Positions 29,711 through 38,926 of a stretch of DNA of 49,832 bases are shown piece after piece. Every line of letters starts with the position of its first letter. The first letter of the stretch is position 1. The notes below the pieces were generated by a model. That model was given only the letters and a program-made list of their open reading frames with translations, had not been told where the DNA came from and searched no databases. The translations under genes were made by a program, and so were the position numbers. Origin of the DNA: Clostridia bacterium (GTDB taxonomy: Bacteria > Bacillota > Clostridia > Christensenellales > CAG-138); assembly GCA_030526425.1 (NCBI GenBank), contig JAUNCT010000016.1, forward strand, positions 1 to 49,832, in the 5' to 3' direction.

Positions 29711-31222
29711 TCAGCCCGCGTACGGCAGGGATTTGAACGCCTTTTCCTCGGCGATGCCGGCGACCATCGCGCCGAAACCGCCGTCCTTCGCCTCGCCGTA
29801 AGTAAAGCGCACGATCTTGCCGCCCTTCGAAAGCTTGACGTCCACGTAGCTCGTGTTCTCCCAGCGCGTGCCGTCGGTGCGGTACACCTTCATCTCCGAG
29901 CCCTTGCCGACGGTCGTCTGCTTGGTGCCCTTCCCGTCCTCGTTCACGATGATGCCCTTGAGCTTCACCGTGCTTTCGATGGAGGAATACGGGGACACGC
30001 GGAATGCCTCATCCGTGCGTTGCGGCACGCCGTTCGCATCCACCGCGTACGTTGCTTCGCCCGCATAGGTGCCGAGTACATCGCAGGTCGTGGCGAGGCA
30101 TACCGTTGCCGGGTCCGCGAGAACGCGCAGCACATCCCTGCTGCTGCCCTTTTTGCTTTCCTCGTTCACACCGCCGAGGCTCAGCTCCTTACCGTCGCGG
30201 TTCCACTTGGCGCCCGCACGGAGGTTTGCGCTGTTCAGCGTCACATAATCGTTGTCGCTGCGGTCGAAGACCCAAAGGACCAACGCATCCCCGTTTTTGA
30301 GCACATAGGTCTCCGCGTCGTAGAACATCAGGTCGGCGAGGGTGTCGGTCGCGCCGTTCACCGTCAGCTCCAGCGCTTCGTACGCGGTGTACTCCGCATC
30401 CACAGTCGGCTTCGCTTTGAGGGTGAAGGCACCGTCCGCCGCATCCATGCGCCAAACGATCTCCTTGCCTTCCGACCGTGCGCCGATGCGGTAAACGCCC
30501 TGTTCCGGCAGCGCCGTCACCTTTTCCGCGAACAGCCCGGGATATTCCGCGAACCGGATGGTCGCGCTTTCCGCACCCGCCGCATAGGGCGAGATCTCAG
30601 AACTCCCGAAGTACACGTTCACGCAGTCCGCACCGATGCTGAACGCGGGCTCGTTGTTCCCCGCCTTGAGCCCTTCGAGGTACTCGTCGAGGAAGTTCAG
30701 GTCCGCGGGGTCGTAATGCTTCGTCAGCTCGCTCTTCAGCGCCTCCGCGAACCCGCTCATGTCGGTCACGGCGTCCGCGATGCGGATGGGCTTGCCGGTC
30801 GCGACATCGAGGTTCAGCGTTTCGGTACCGTGGTCGCCATGCGCTCCGCCGTAGTCGCCTTCCCAAACGATCTCGGCGCTCAGCACGCGCGTGTCGACGC
30901 GCACGACCTGCAGTTGGGAGATCTCATACAGCGGTTCCGCGCGCTTCAGCTGCCTTGCGGTGGCGTTCAGCTCGCGGAGCAGGTCCTTCTTCGCGGTGTC
31001 GCGTTGCCCGGCGTCCCGCTTCAGCGTCTCGCCGAGCGCCGTGTAGCCCTTCGTGCCCTTGGTCAGGCGCAACGTATCCCATTGCACTGCGGTGCCGTCT
31101 TCGCGGCGCTCATTGCGCACGATCTCGATCGCGGGCGGTACGCTCTCCTCCGCCCCCGCCGCGGCGAACCCCGGCAGCGCCATCAGCAGCGCGAGCGCCG
31201 CCGTCATCAGTCGTTTCAGCAT
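29711..31222 (-). CDS. Exported protein with a DUF3298-like domain
   Basis: 503 residues. Signal peptide (about 1-24, AAAGA|EE). An N-terminal region of about 200 residues resembles the DUF4163/DUF3298 pair found in RsiV-type extracellular domains (VWEGDYGGAHGDHGTETLNLDVATGK, then a helix AEALKSELTKHYD). The remaining 270 residues are beta-rich and unassigned. ATG 31222 follows AAGGAG. There is no membrane anchor or lipobox. DUF3298 domains can bind lysozyme in anti-sigma factors, but no sigma factor is adjacent, so a role here is open. Confidence 0.75.
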   Translation of the reverse strand: MLKRLMTAALALLMALPGFAAAGAEESVPPAIEIVRNERREDGTAVQWDTLRLTKGTKGYTALGETLKRDAGQRDTAKKDLLRELNATARQLKRAEPLYEISQLQVVRVDTRVLSAEIVWEGDYGGAHGDHGTETLNLDVATGKPIRIADAVTDMSGFAEALKSELTKHYDPADLNFLDEYLEGLKAGNNEPAFSIGADCVNVYFGSSEISPYAAGAESATIRFAEYPGLFAEKVTALPEQGVYRIGARSEGKEIVWRMDAADGAFTLKAKPTVDAEYTAYEALELTVNGATDTLADLMFYDAETYVLKNGDALVLWVFDRSDNDYVTLNSANLRAGAKWNRDGKELSLGGVNEESKKGSSRDVLRVLADPATVCLATTCDVLGTYAGEATYAVDANGVPQRTDEAFRVSPYSSIESTVKLKGIIVNEDGKGTKQTTVGKGSEMKVYRTDGTRWENTSYVDVKLSKGGKIVRFTYGEAKDGGFGAMVAGIAEEKAFKSLPYAG

Positions 31223-31349
31223 GTGTGTTTCTCCTTGTTTCTCTGTTGGTTCCATTATACCGCAAGCGGCACCGCGGTAATTGCAAACGGATTGGAAACA
31301 AAATCGCACAGGCGGCGCATCCGCGCATTTCCTCCGCGGAAACGCCAAA

Positions 31350-31382
31350 AGAAAACGGCGCCGTCCACAGGGGGGCGACGCC
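31350..31382 (-). terminator. Terminator of the lysine operon
   Basis: GGCGTCG / CGGCGCC pair (one G-T) around a 12-nt loop, followed by GTTTTCTTTT on the minus strand. Confidence 0.65.
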
Positions 31383-31387
31383 TTCGC

Positions 31388-32545
31388 TCAATCGTTCGTT
31401 CCGTTCAAAAACCGTTCCGCCACGGCGGCGTGCACGGCGGCACCCGCAACGAAAGCCTCCGCCTCCGGCAGGAACCCCGGATGGTGCAGCGGCAGCGTGC
31501 AGCCCGCGCCGATGTGGTAAAAGCTGCCGCCCGCGTGTTCGAGATACACGCCGAAATCCTCGGTGGTCATCGTCGGACGGTCGATGCGGACGACCCGCGC
31601 CGCACCGAGCGTCTCCCGCGCAGCCTGTTCGGCAAGCGCCGTTTCGGTGTCGTGGTTGACGACGCCGCCGTAGCTTTCCCTCAAGGTGAGCTCCGCCGTC
31701 GTCCCGGTCGCCGTTGCGGCCTCCGTAACCGTTTCGCGCAGCGCGGCTTTCATCCTGCGGCGCTCATCGGGTCCGAGCGTGCGGAGGATCCCCGCGAATG
31801 TTGCCGTATCCGCCAGAATGTTGCGCGCCGTGCCCGCCGAAAACGTGCCGACCGTCAGCACGCAGCGGTCGTTGCACACGCGTTCCGGCAAGGCTCGGAG
31901 CCGTGCGATCGTTTCCACCGCCGCGGCGAGCGCGTCGCGCCCGAGCTCGGGCGTTGCGCCGTGGGCGCTTTTGCCGTGCACCGTCACATCGAAGGTGTCG
32001 GAAGCGGCGTAGAACTTTCCGTAGCGCACGCCGACCGTCCCCGCGGGGAGCGTCGGATCCACATGCGCACCGAACACCGCATCCACCCCGTCCAACCGTC
32101 CGGAATCGCACAGCCGCGCCGCCCCGCCGGAGCCCTCCTCATCGGGTTCGAACACGAACAGCACCGTGCCGTGCAAAAGGTCCCGCCGTTCCGCCAGCAG
32201 GCGTGCCGCACCGAGCACGGCGGTCATGTGCACATCGTGCCCGCAGGCGTGCATCCACCCCGCATTCTCCGAGGCGAACGGAGCGCCCGTCTGTTCCGTC
32301 AGCGGCAGGGCGTCCATATCCGCCCGCAGTGCGACGGTCTTCCCCGGGAAAGCGCCTTTCAGCGTGCCGACGACCGCGGTACCGAGCACCCGCTCCGTGG
32401 CGATGCCCCATTTGCCGAGCGCCCGCTCGATCTGCTCCGCCGTGCGGAATTCCGCGTTTCCCGGTTCCGGGCAGCGGTGCAGCGCCTCGCGGATGGCGCA
32501 AAGCTCCGGTTCGATCGCCCGCGCCCGTTCTTCGAATCCGTTCAT
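31388..32545 (-). CDS. M20 metallopeptidase, probable N-acetyl-diaminopimelate deacetylase
   Basis: 385 residues of the M20D/amidohydrolase type. Metal and catalytic motifs: RADMDALP, HACGHDVHMT, EPDEEGSGG, a dimerisation domain with GKSAHGATPELGRDAL, and a late TEDFGVYLEHAGG. It would hydrolyse N-acetyl-LL-diaminopimelate to LL-diaminopimelate plus acetate. The operon position, directly after the aminotransferase and with dapH and lysA, is the main reason for this assignment; the family also includes hippurate and indole-acetyl amino acid hydrolases. ATG 32545 overlaps the aminotransferase stop (ATGA). Confidence 0.85.
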   Translation of the reverse strand: MNGFEERARAIEPELCAIREALHRCPEPGNAEFRTAEQIERALGKWGIATERVLGTAVVGTLKGAFPGKTVALRADMDALPLTEQTGAPFASENAGWMHACGHDVHMTAVLGAARLLAERRDLLHGTVLFVFEPDEEGSGGAARLCDSGRLDGVDAVFGAHVDPTLPAGTVGVRYGKFYAASDTFDVTVHGKSAHGATPELGRDALAAAVETIARLRALPERVCNDRCVLTVGTFSAGTARNILADTATFAGILRTLGPDERRRMKAALRETVTEAATATGTTAELTLRESYGGVVNHDTETALAEQAARETLGAARVVRIDRPTMTTEDFGVYLEHAGGSFYHIGAGCTLPLHHPGFLPEAEAFVAGAAVHAAVAERFLNGTND

Positions 32546-33684
32546 GCGCGCAGCGTCCCCACAAAGCGTTCGAGGCGGTCGAGCCCCTCTTTCAGCACAT
32601 CGTCCGCATAGCAGTAGGTGAGACGGATGTGTCCCTCCGTACCGAAGCACGAGCCCGGCGTTGCGGCAAGCCCCGCCTCCGCGATCATGCGGCGGCAGAA
32701 CTCCGCGCTCGTCATCCCGAACTCCGCGATGGACGGAAACACGTAGAACGCGCCGTCCGGTTCCGGCACCTCGAGCCCCATCGCACGGAGCCTTCCGAGC
32801 ACATAGGCGCGGCGCTTGCGGTAGGTCTCGCGCATGGGCGTGACATCGCTTTCGATTGCGGCGATGCACGCTTTTTGGAACGGTGCCGGTGTGGAGACCA
32901 CACAGTACTGGTGCACGAGTTCCAGCCGTTCCTTCACGGGCGCGTCCGCCATCAGGTAGCCCACGCGCCAGCCCGTCATGGCGTAGGGCTTCGAAAAGCT
33001 CTGCACGACGAGCAGCTTTTCACGCAGGTCGCGGTACTCCGCAAAGCTGTGGTAATCCTCCGTATAGACGAGTGCGCGGTACACATCGTCGCACACGACG
33101 AAGATATCGCGTTCCTTCACGGCGGCGTACACGGCTTCGAGGCTCGCGTTGTCGTACACGCAGCCCGTCGGGTTGTTCGGCGTGTTGAGCACGATGGCCT
33201 TCGTGCGTTCGTTCACGAGTGCGCCGAGCGCCGCCGCGTCGATTTGAAAGCCGTTCGGTTTGGTGTCGAGAAACACGGGGGTCGCGCGGCAGAGCTTCAC
33301 GATCTCCTCATACAGCACGAACGCCGGCGCGGGGATGATGACCTCGTCCCCCGGGTTCAGAATGCCGAACAGCGCCGTGAACAGCGCCTCGGTCGCGCCC
33401 GCGGTGAGAATGATCTCATCCGCCGTGTAGTCCATGCCGTTGTGCACGCGCTCGTACTCCGCGATCGTTTCGCGCAGCGACGCGAGCCCGTTGTTTTCGA
33501 TGTAATGCGTTTCCCCGTTGGCGAGTGACGCGGTCACCGCCGCGCGCACCGCTTCGGGCGTGTCGAAGTCCGGTTCGCCGAGGGTCAGCGCCATGCAGCC
33601 GGGCGTTTGCTTCGCGAGCTTCGTGAACTCGCGGATCGCGCTGCGCTTCGTGCCGTACAGCGCGGTGTTCATGCGTTCTCTCAT
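32542..33684 (-). CDS. Class I PLP aminotransferase, probable N-acetyl-diaminopimelate aminotransferase
   Basis: 380 residues. Fold-type I motifs: LTLGEPDFDTP, NTPNNPTGCVY, CDDVYRALVY, and SFSKPYAMTGWRVG with the PLP lysine K232. Context implies it forms N-acetyl-LL-2,6-diaminopimelate from N-acetyl-2-amino-6-oxopimelate using glutamate (the PatA/DapX step). Broad-specificity aspartate or aromatic aminotransferases look similar, so the substrate rests on the operon. It overlaps lysA and the deacetylase gene by ATGA at both ends. Confidence 0.86.
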   Translation of the reverse strand: MRERMNTALYGTKRSAIREFTKLAKQTPGCMALTLGEPDFDTPEAVRAAVTASLANGETHYIENNGLASLRETIAEYERVHNGMDYTADEIILTAGATEALFTALFGILNPGDEVIIPAPAFVLYEEIVKLCRATPVFLDTKPNGFQIDAAALGALVNERTKAIVLNTPNNPTGCVYDNASLEAVYAAVKERDIFVVCDDVYRALVYTEDYHSFAEYRDLREKLLVVQSFSKPYAMTGWRVGYLMADAPVKERLELVHQYCVVSTPAPFQKACIAAIESDVTPMRETYRKRRAYVLGRLRAMGLEVPEPDGAFYVFPSIAEFGMTSAEFCRRMIAEAGLAATPGSCFGTEGHIRLTYCYADDVLKEGLDRLERFVGTLRA

Positions 33685-34949
33685 GCCTTTTGCCCCGCTT
33701 TCGCAAAAGCTTCATCCACATCGAGTGTGGCAAAGTAATCCGCAACGGTCTGCGCGCGGCGGATGAGCGTGACCTCCCCGTCCGGGTGCAGCAGCAGTTC
33801 CGCCGAACGAAGCCGCCCGTTGTAGTTGTAACCCATCGCATGACCGTGCGCGCCCGCGTCGCAGATGACCACAAGGTCCCCCGCTTCCGTTTCGGGCAGC
33901 ATGCGGTCGACGGCGAACTTGTCGTTGTTTTCGCACAGCGAACCCACGACGTCCGCGCGGTCGGTCTTGGGCAGGGCCTCCTTGCCCGGCACGATGATGT
34001 GGTGGTAGGCGCCGTACATCGCGGGGCGCATCAGGTTCGCCGCCGTCGCGTCCAGCCCGACGTAATGCTTGTAGGTGCGCTTTTCCCCCGTGACGCTCGC
34101 CACGAGGTAGCCGTACGGACCCGTGATGAAGCGCCCCATTTCGGTATACAGCGCGGGTGCCATGCCGTTCGCGGTCATGAGCTCATCGTAGACCTTGTGC
34201 ACCGCTTCGCCCACGGCGAGGATATCCACAGGCTCCTGCTCCGGGCGGTAGGGGATGCCCACGCCGCCCGAAAGATCGATGAAATCCAAGGTGATGCCGA
34301 GCGTTTCGCGGATCTCCAGCGCAAGGGAGAACAGTTCCCGCGCGAGCAGGGGATAATACGCCGCATCGAGCGAGCAGCTCGCGAGCATGGCGTGCACGCC
34401 GAAGCGCCGCGCGCCCTTTTCCTTCAGTTCCTTGAGCGCCGCGAACAGCTGATCCTTCGGCATGCCGAATTTGGATTCGCCGAGCGTGCCGATGATGTCG
34501 TTGCCGATGGCGAACTTGCCGGGGTTGTAACGGCAGCACACGGTTTCGGGCACGCCGCAACCCGCCTCCATCTTCGGGATCTCGCACACATCATCGAGGT
34601 TGATGACGCCGCCCAGCGCGTGCGCCATGGCATACTCGCGGGGGGAGGTCTGGTTCGCGCTGAAAAACACGCGGTCCCCCGTGATGCCGCAGCGCTCCGC
34701 CATAAGCAGCTCCGTTTCCGAAGCGCAGTCGCAGCCGCAGCCGAGCGACGCGAGCAGTCGCAGGATCGCAGGCGTCGGCGTCGCCTTCACGGCAAAGTAT
34801 TCGCGGTAACCGGGGCACCACGCAAAGGCGCGCCGCACCCGCTCCACACAGGCGCGGATGCCCGCCTCATCGTAAACGTAAAAGGGCGTGGGGTACCGGT
34901 CGCGCCACGCCTCAAGCTGTTCTTTTGTAAAAGGAAGGGTCTTTTCCAT
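33681..34949 (-). CDS. lysA: Diaminopimelate decarboxylase
   Basis: 422 residues, fold-type III PLP enzyme with an N-terminal TIM barrel. K55 (YFAVKATP) is the PLP lysine, SGGVG binds the phosphate, and the C-terminal CENND block contributes the catalytic Cys and Asp of the dimer interface. It converts meso-diaminopimelate to lysine. Its sequence reads slightly unlike textbook LysA (no C-E-S-x-D but C-E-N-N-D), and carboxynorspermidine decarboxylase-type relatives exist, but the dap gene context supports LysA. Confidence 0.88.
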   Translation of the reverse strand: MEKTLPFTKEQLEAWRDRYPTPFYVYDEAGIRACVERVRRAFAWCPGYREYFAVKATPTPAILRLLASLGCGCDCASETELLMAERCGITGDRVFFSANQTSPREYAMAHALGGVINLDDVCEIPKMEAGCGVPETVCCRYNPGKFAIGNDIIGTLGESKFGMPKDQLFAALKELKEKGARRFGVHAMLASCSLDAAYYPLLARELFSLALEIRETLGITLDFIDLSGGVGIPYRPEQEPVDILAVGEAVHKVYDELMTANGMAPALYTEMGRFITGPYGYLVASVTGEKRTYKHYVGLDATAANLMRPAMYGAYHHIIVPGKEALPKTDRADVVGSLCENNDKFAVDRMLPETEAGDLVVICDAGAHGHAMGYNYNGRLRSAELLLHPDGEVTLIRRAQTVADYFATLDVDEAFAKAGQKA

Positions 34950-34971
34950 GGTCCTCTCTACTCTCCGTGCC

Positions 34972-35664
34972 TCACAGGGTTCTGAGCGAATCCTGCAGGG
35001 CGGTCTTCAGGGTCGTTTTTTCGTCCTTCTTCTTGATGATGCGCGCCGGGCAACCCGCCACGACGACGCCCTCGGGCACATCCTCGACGACAACGGCACC
35101 CGCCGCGACGACGGAGCCCTTGCCGATGTGCACGCCCTCGATCACGACGGCGTTCGCGCCGATGAGCACGTCGTCCTCCACCACGACCGGGACGGCCGAT
35201 GCGGGTTCCACCACCCCTGCGAGCACCGCGCCCGCGCCGATGTGGCAGTGTTTGCCGACGATCGCCCTGCCGCCGAGCACCGCGCCCATGTCGATCATGC
35301 TGCCCGCGCCGACGACCGCGCCGATGTTGATCACGGCACCCATGAGCACGACGCAGTTGTCGCCGAGCTCCACTTGGTCGCGGATGAGCGCGCCGGGTTC
35401 GATGCGCGCGCGTACGTTTTTGATGTCGAGCATCGGCACGGCACTGTTGCGCCGGTCGTTCTCGATCATGATATCCTCTATTTTATCACGGTTCGCATCG
35501 AGAATACCCGACAGTTCCTGCCAATCGCCGAAAACGATCTTGTCCCCCGCGCCGAACACATGCGCCGTACCGTAATCGACGGGCGCCTTCTCTTTGACAT
35601 AAAGTTTGACCGGGGTCTTCTTATCCGCATGCGCGATGTAATCGATGATCGCCTGTGCGTTCAT
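34972..35664 (-). CDS. dapH: Tetrahydrodipicolinate N-acetyltransferase
   Basis: 230 residues, matching DapH length. The N-terminal alpha/beta domain is followed by left-handed beta-helix hexapeptide repeats (about 85-215): [39 protein letters not shown], and ending [15 protein letters not shown]. It uses acetyl-CoA to make N-acetyl-2-amino-6-oxopimelate. It is the first gene of the dapH-lysA-aminotransferase-deacetylase operon, with GGAG before ATG 35664. The upstream leader shows no lysine riboswitch. Confidence 0.92.
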   Translation of the reverse strand: MNAQAIIDYIAHADKKTPVKLYVKEKAPVDYGTAHVFGAGDKIVFGDWQELSGILDANRDKIEDIMIENDRRNSAVPMLDIKNVRARIEPGALIRDQVELGDNCVVLMGAVINIGAVVGAGSMIDMGAVLGGRAIVGKHCHIGAGAVLAGVVEPASAVPVVVEDDVLIGANAVVIEGVHIGKGSVVAAGAVVVEDVPEGVVVAGCPARIIKKKDEKTTLKTALQDSLRTL

Positions 35665-35900
35665 GGCTTGCGCTCCTTTGTATCACTGAATCGGATGCCG
35701 TGCGCCACCGTGGGAACGATATCTTCCGCATGGGCATTGTGCCGTCACCCTATGCGAAAAGTATAATACCGCGGTTTCTCCCCCGTCCAATACTCATAAT
35801 ATATTATATATATTCTTTTCGCGTACTGTTTCGCAAAAAAAGAAGCGCCCCACAATCGGTCGCTCCATCGTCATTGCGCTGTCTCCCCGCGCAGGTCGCT
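35665..35900 (-). promoter_or_regulatory. Leader and promoter region of the lysine operon
   Basis: On the minus strand TTGGAC and TATTAT (near 35762-35790, 16-nt spacer) precede an approximately 90-nt leader. A weak GCATAGGG/CCCATGC hairpin is visible (about 35728-35755), but none of the conserved lysine-riboswitch segments. The rest, towards 35900, is AT-rich with no further signal. Confidence 0.45.
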
Positions 35901-36194
35901 TTATTTGTTTTTCTTGCGTTTCGGATTTTCCGGGAACCATCCCTTCGCAACGCGCTTTTGCTGCTCAAACAGTTCGAGAATACTCCACAAAAACGAGAAC
36001 CCAAGCACCCCGACTGCGGATGCCGCCACGACATTTTCGATCCACATCGAAACGATCAAGCAAGCCGCACCGCACACAAGAAACACCGGCCAGCACTTAT
36101 ACGTGAAATGATATTCGCACTTGATCACGATGGGATGGAAAACTCCGATGCATAAAAACGCGGAAAGACCGAGTATAATACCGCTGAAATTCAT
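35901..36194 (-). CDS. DUF4491 family membrane protein
   Basis: 97 residues with three hydrophobic helices. The opening MNFSGIILGLSAFLCIGVFHPIVIKC and YHFTYKCWPVFLVCG match DUF4491, a small inner-membrane family of unknown role. The C terminus is basic (KRKKNK). ATG 36194 was chosen by the family N terminus; the ribosome binding site is poor (GGGGGCG). Confidence 0.85.
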   Translation of the reverse strand: MNFSGIILGLSAFLCIGVFHPIVIKCEYHFTYKCWPVFLVCGAACLIVSMWIENVVAASAVGVLGFSFLWSILELFEQQKRVAKGWFPENPKRKKNK

Positions 36195-36549
36195 AACGAA
36201 ACGCCCCCGTGCTCTCTGACTCTTCGCCGGTTCCGAGCGCGATACGCCCATCCGATCCCGACGATATTTATGATATCACGGTCCGTCGCACGAAACAAGA
36301 ATGCATCCGTTCCTTTGCATCGGTCCCCATGCTTTCCGTATCTACTTCGTTCGGTTCCATCATTCCGTTCTATCGATTTTATCGAATCCGTATATTTTGA
36401 CACGGTTTTTGCCCATTTATACATGTTTATCGATAGTTTTTTCCTATTATGATAATTTTTTATTCAAAAAAGCGGCTTCCGCTATTCCATCCCGTTGTTC
36501 TGAGTCGTATAATGGAGCAAAGCGAAAACCATAAGGAAGGAATGGACTC
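36195..36549 (+). promoter_or_regulatory. AT-rich divergent intergenic region with nfnA promoter
   Basis: A 355-nt gene-free, AT-rich stretch. TATAAT at 36508-36513 lies about 36 nt upstream of nfnA, with a poor -35. The imperfect inverted pair TTATCGATAG / CTATTATGATAA (about 36429-36454) could be an operator. I see no riboswitch or RNA gene. Confidence 0.5.
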
Positions 36550-37401
36550 ATGTATAAAATTGCGAGTAAGAAAGTCCTGAATCCCACCGTCACCCAGATG
36601 GAGATCGAGGCGCCCCTGGTCGCCGCGAAAGCGAAGCCCGGCCAGTTCATCATCCTCCGTGTCAACGAAGAGGGCGAGCGCATCCCGCTGACCGTCGCGG
36701 GTGTCGACCCCGTTGCGGGCACCGTGAAGATCATTTTCCAGATCGTCGGCGCGACCACCGAACTGCTGAATCATAAAAGCGAAGGCGAGTCCATCCAAGA
36801 CTTCGTCGGTCCGCTCGGCGTGCCCACGCACCTGGCGGGTCTCAAAAAGGTCTGCATCGTCGGCGGCGGCGTCGGCTGCGCGATTGCGATGCCCATCGCC
36901 GAAGCGCTCCACGCGCAGGGCTGCGAAGTCACCAGCATCATCGGCTTCCGTTCGAAGGACCTGCTCATCCTCGAAGATGAGTTCCGCGCCTGCAGCGATA
37001 CGCTCCACGTCATGACGGACGACGGTTCCTACGCGCGTCAGGGCAACGTCACCGTCCCGCTCAAGGAAATGCTCGAAGCGGGTGAAAAGTTCGACATGGT
37101 CATCACGATCGGTCCCCTCATCATGATGAAATTCGTCGTACTCGCCTGCAAGCCCTTCGGTCAGCCCATCACCGTTTCCATGAACCCGATCATGATCGAC
37201 GGCACGGGTATGTGCGGCGGCTGCCGCCTGACCCTCAACCGCGACGGCAAGAAGGTCACGAAGTTCGCCTGCGTCGACGGACCCGACTTCAACGGCTACG
37301 AGGTCGACTTCGACGAAGCGATGTCCCGTTCGCGCATGTACTTCGGTTACGAGCGTCATCAGCACGAAAAAACCTGCAATCTCTTCAAGGAGGTACAATA
37401 A
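36550..37401 (+). CDS. nfnA: NADH-dependent ferredoxin:NADP+ oxidoreductase subunit A
   Basis: 283 residues. Flavodoxin-reductase-like FAD domain (1-95), NAD-binding domain starting VCIVGGGVGC (101-110), and a C-terminal [2Fe-2S] site with D217, C222, C225 and C241, the Asp/Cys3 ligation typical of NfnA. Together with NfnB it bifurcates electrons between NADPH and the NADH plus ferredoxin pair, balancing redox pools in anaerobes. AAGGAAGG precedes ATG 36550. The stop is 1 nt before nfnB. Confidence 0.9.
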   Translation: MYKIASKKVLNPTVTQMEIEAPLVAAKAKPGQFIILRVNEEGERIPLTVAGVDPVAGTVKIIFQIVGATTELLNHKSEGESIQDFVGPLGVPTHLAGLKKVCIVGGGVGCAIAMPIAEALHAQGCEVTSIIGFRSKDLLILEDEFRACSDTLHVMTDDGSYARQGNVTVPLKEMLEAGEKFDMVITIGPLIMMKFVVLACKPFGQPITVSMNPIMIDGTGMCGGCRLTLNRDGKKVTKFACVDGPDFNGYEVDFDEAMSRSRMYFGYERHQHEKTCNLFKEVQ

Positions 37402-37402
37402 C

Positions 37403-38815
37403 ATGGCAAACATGAGTCTGAAAAAGAACCCGATGCCCTCTCAGGAGCCGGCCGTCCGCGCCCGCAACTTCGAAGAGGTCGCCTGCGGTTACACCGAAGA
37501 GATCGCGATCGATGAGGCGAACCGTTGCCTGAACTGCAAGAACATGCCTTGCGTCAACGGCTGCCCCGTCAACATCCACATTCCCGCGTTCATTTCCAAA
37601 ATCAAGGAAGGCGACTTCGAAGCCGCTTACCAAATCATTTCCGAGTCCTCCTCCCTGCCCGCCGTCTGCGGCCGCGTTTGCCCGCAGGAGACCCAGTGCG
37701 AGCAGAAGTGCGTGCGCGGCATCAAGGGCGAACCCGTCGGCATCGGCCGTCTCGAGCGCTTCGTAGCCGACTGGCACAACGCGCATGCGACCGCGCCCTC
37801 CGAAAAGCCCGTTTCCAACGGTCACAAGGTCGCGATCGTCGGCTCCGGTCCTTCCGGTCTGACCTGCGCGGGCGACCTCGCGCGCAAGGGCTATGAGGTC
37901 TCCGTGTTCGAAGCGCTCCACACCACCGGCGGCGTTCTCGTTTACGGCATCCCCGAGTTCCGTCTCCCGAAGGCGATCGTCGCCAAGGAAGTCGAAGGTC
38001 TGCAGGCGCTCGGCGTCAAGATGGAGACCAACGTCGTCATCGGCCGCACGCTGACCATCGATGAGCTGTTCGAGAAGGGCTTCGAGGCCGTGTTCGTCGG
38101 CTCCGGCGCCGGTCTTCCGAACTTCATGGGCATCCCCGGCGAGAGCCTCAAGGGCGTTTATTCCGCCAACGAGTTCCTCACCCGCAGCAACCTGATGAAG
38201 GCCTTCCGCGACGACCCCGTCACCCCGATCATGAAGGGCGGCAATGTTGCGGTCGTCGGCGGCGGCAACGTCGCGATGGACGCCGCGCGTACGGCGCTGC
38301 GCCTCGGTGCGGACAACGTCTACATCGTCTACCGCCGCTCCATGGACGAGCTGCCCGCCCGCCGCGAGGAGGTCGAGCACGCCGAGGAGGAAGGCATCGA
38401 TTTCCGCCTCCTGTGCAACCCGGTCGAGATTCTCGGTTACAACAACCCCGAGAACCCGCGCGATGAGAAGAACGGCTTCGTCACTGGCATGAAGTGCATC
38501 AAGATGGAACTCGGCGAGCCCGACGAGAAGGGTCGCCGCCGCCCGGTCGCCATCCCCGGCAGCGAATTCGTGCTGGATGTCGACACGGTCATCATCTCCA
38601 TCGGCACCTCGCCGAACCCGCTCATCAAGGACACCACCGAAGGGCTCGAGGTCAACAGCCACGGCGGCATCATCGTCAATGAAGATGCGCTCACCAGCCG
38701 CACCGGCGTGTACGCCGGCGGCGACGCCGTTACCGGCGCAGCGACCGTCATCTCCGCGATGGGCGCAGGCAAGAACGCCGCCCGCGCGATCGACGAATAC
38801 CTGAGCAACAAATAA
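37403..38815 (+). CDS. nfnB: NADH-dependent ferredoxin:NADP+ oxidoreductase subunit B
   Basis: 470 residues, of the glutamate synthase small-subunit type. Two [4Fe-4S] sites in the N terminus (C42, C45, C50, C54 and C89, C93, C99, C103), then a FAD Rossmann motif VAIVGSGPSGL, a second nucleotide motif VAVVGGGNVAMDAARTA, and GVYAGGDAVTGAATV. Often annotated gltA/GltD; the adjacent nfnA and lack of a large glutamate synthase subunit favour NfnB. AAGGAGG lies inside the end of nfnA. Confidence 0.9.
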   Translation: MANMSLKKNPMPSQEPAVRARNFEEVACGYTEEIAIDEANRCLNCKNMPCVNGCPVNIHIPAFISKIKEGDFEAAYQIISESSSLPAVCGRVCPQETQCEQKCVRGIKGEPVGIGRLERFVADWHNAHATAPSEKPVSNGHKVAIVGSGPSGLTCAGDLARKGYEVSVFEALHTTGGVLVYGIPEFRLPKAIVAKEVEGLQALGVKMETNVVIGRTLTIDELFEKGFEAVFVGSGAGLPNFMGIPGESLKGVYSANEFLTRSNLMKAFRDDPVTPIMKGGNVAVVGGGNVAMDAARTALRLGADNVYIVYRRSMDELPARREEVEHAEEEGIDFRLLCNPVEILGYNNPENPRDEKNGFVTGMKCIKMELGEPDEKGRRRPVAIPGSEFVLDVDTVIISIGTSPNPLIKDTTEGLEVNSHGGIIVNEDALTSRTGVYAGGDAVTGAATVISAMGAGKNAARAIDEYLSNK

Positions 38816-38846
38816 GACCCACCCGCGGGGACTCCCCCCGCAGACA

Positions 38847-38881
38847 AAACAGCGGACCGCACGATGTGCGGTCCGCTGTTT
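38847..38881. terminator. Bidirectional terminator between nfnB and Ldh2 genes
   Basis: A perfect 16-bp stem, AAACAGCGGACCGCAC / GTGCGGTCCGCTGTTT, with a 3-nt loop, between convergent genes. Confidence 0.9.
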
Positions 38882-38926
38882 GCTTTCGCCCCACCGAAGA
38901 AACGGCGGGGCATCGTGTCGTTTTCC

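Noticed and set aside
30020..32611. 863-codon plus-strand frame opposite the DUF3298 and M20 genes
   Set aside because: Shadow of two real minus-strand genes; no domain or ribosome binding site.
35665..35800. Lysine riboswitch upstream of dapH
   Set aside because: The leader is only about 90 nt and lacks the conserved L-box segments.
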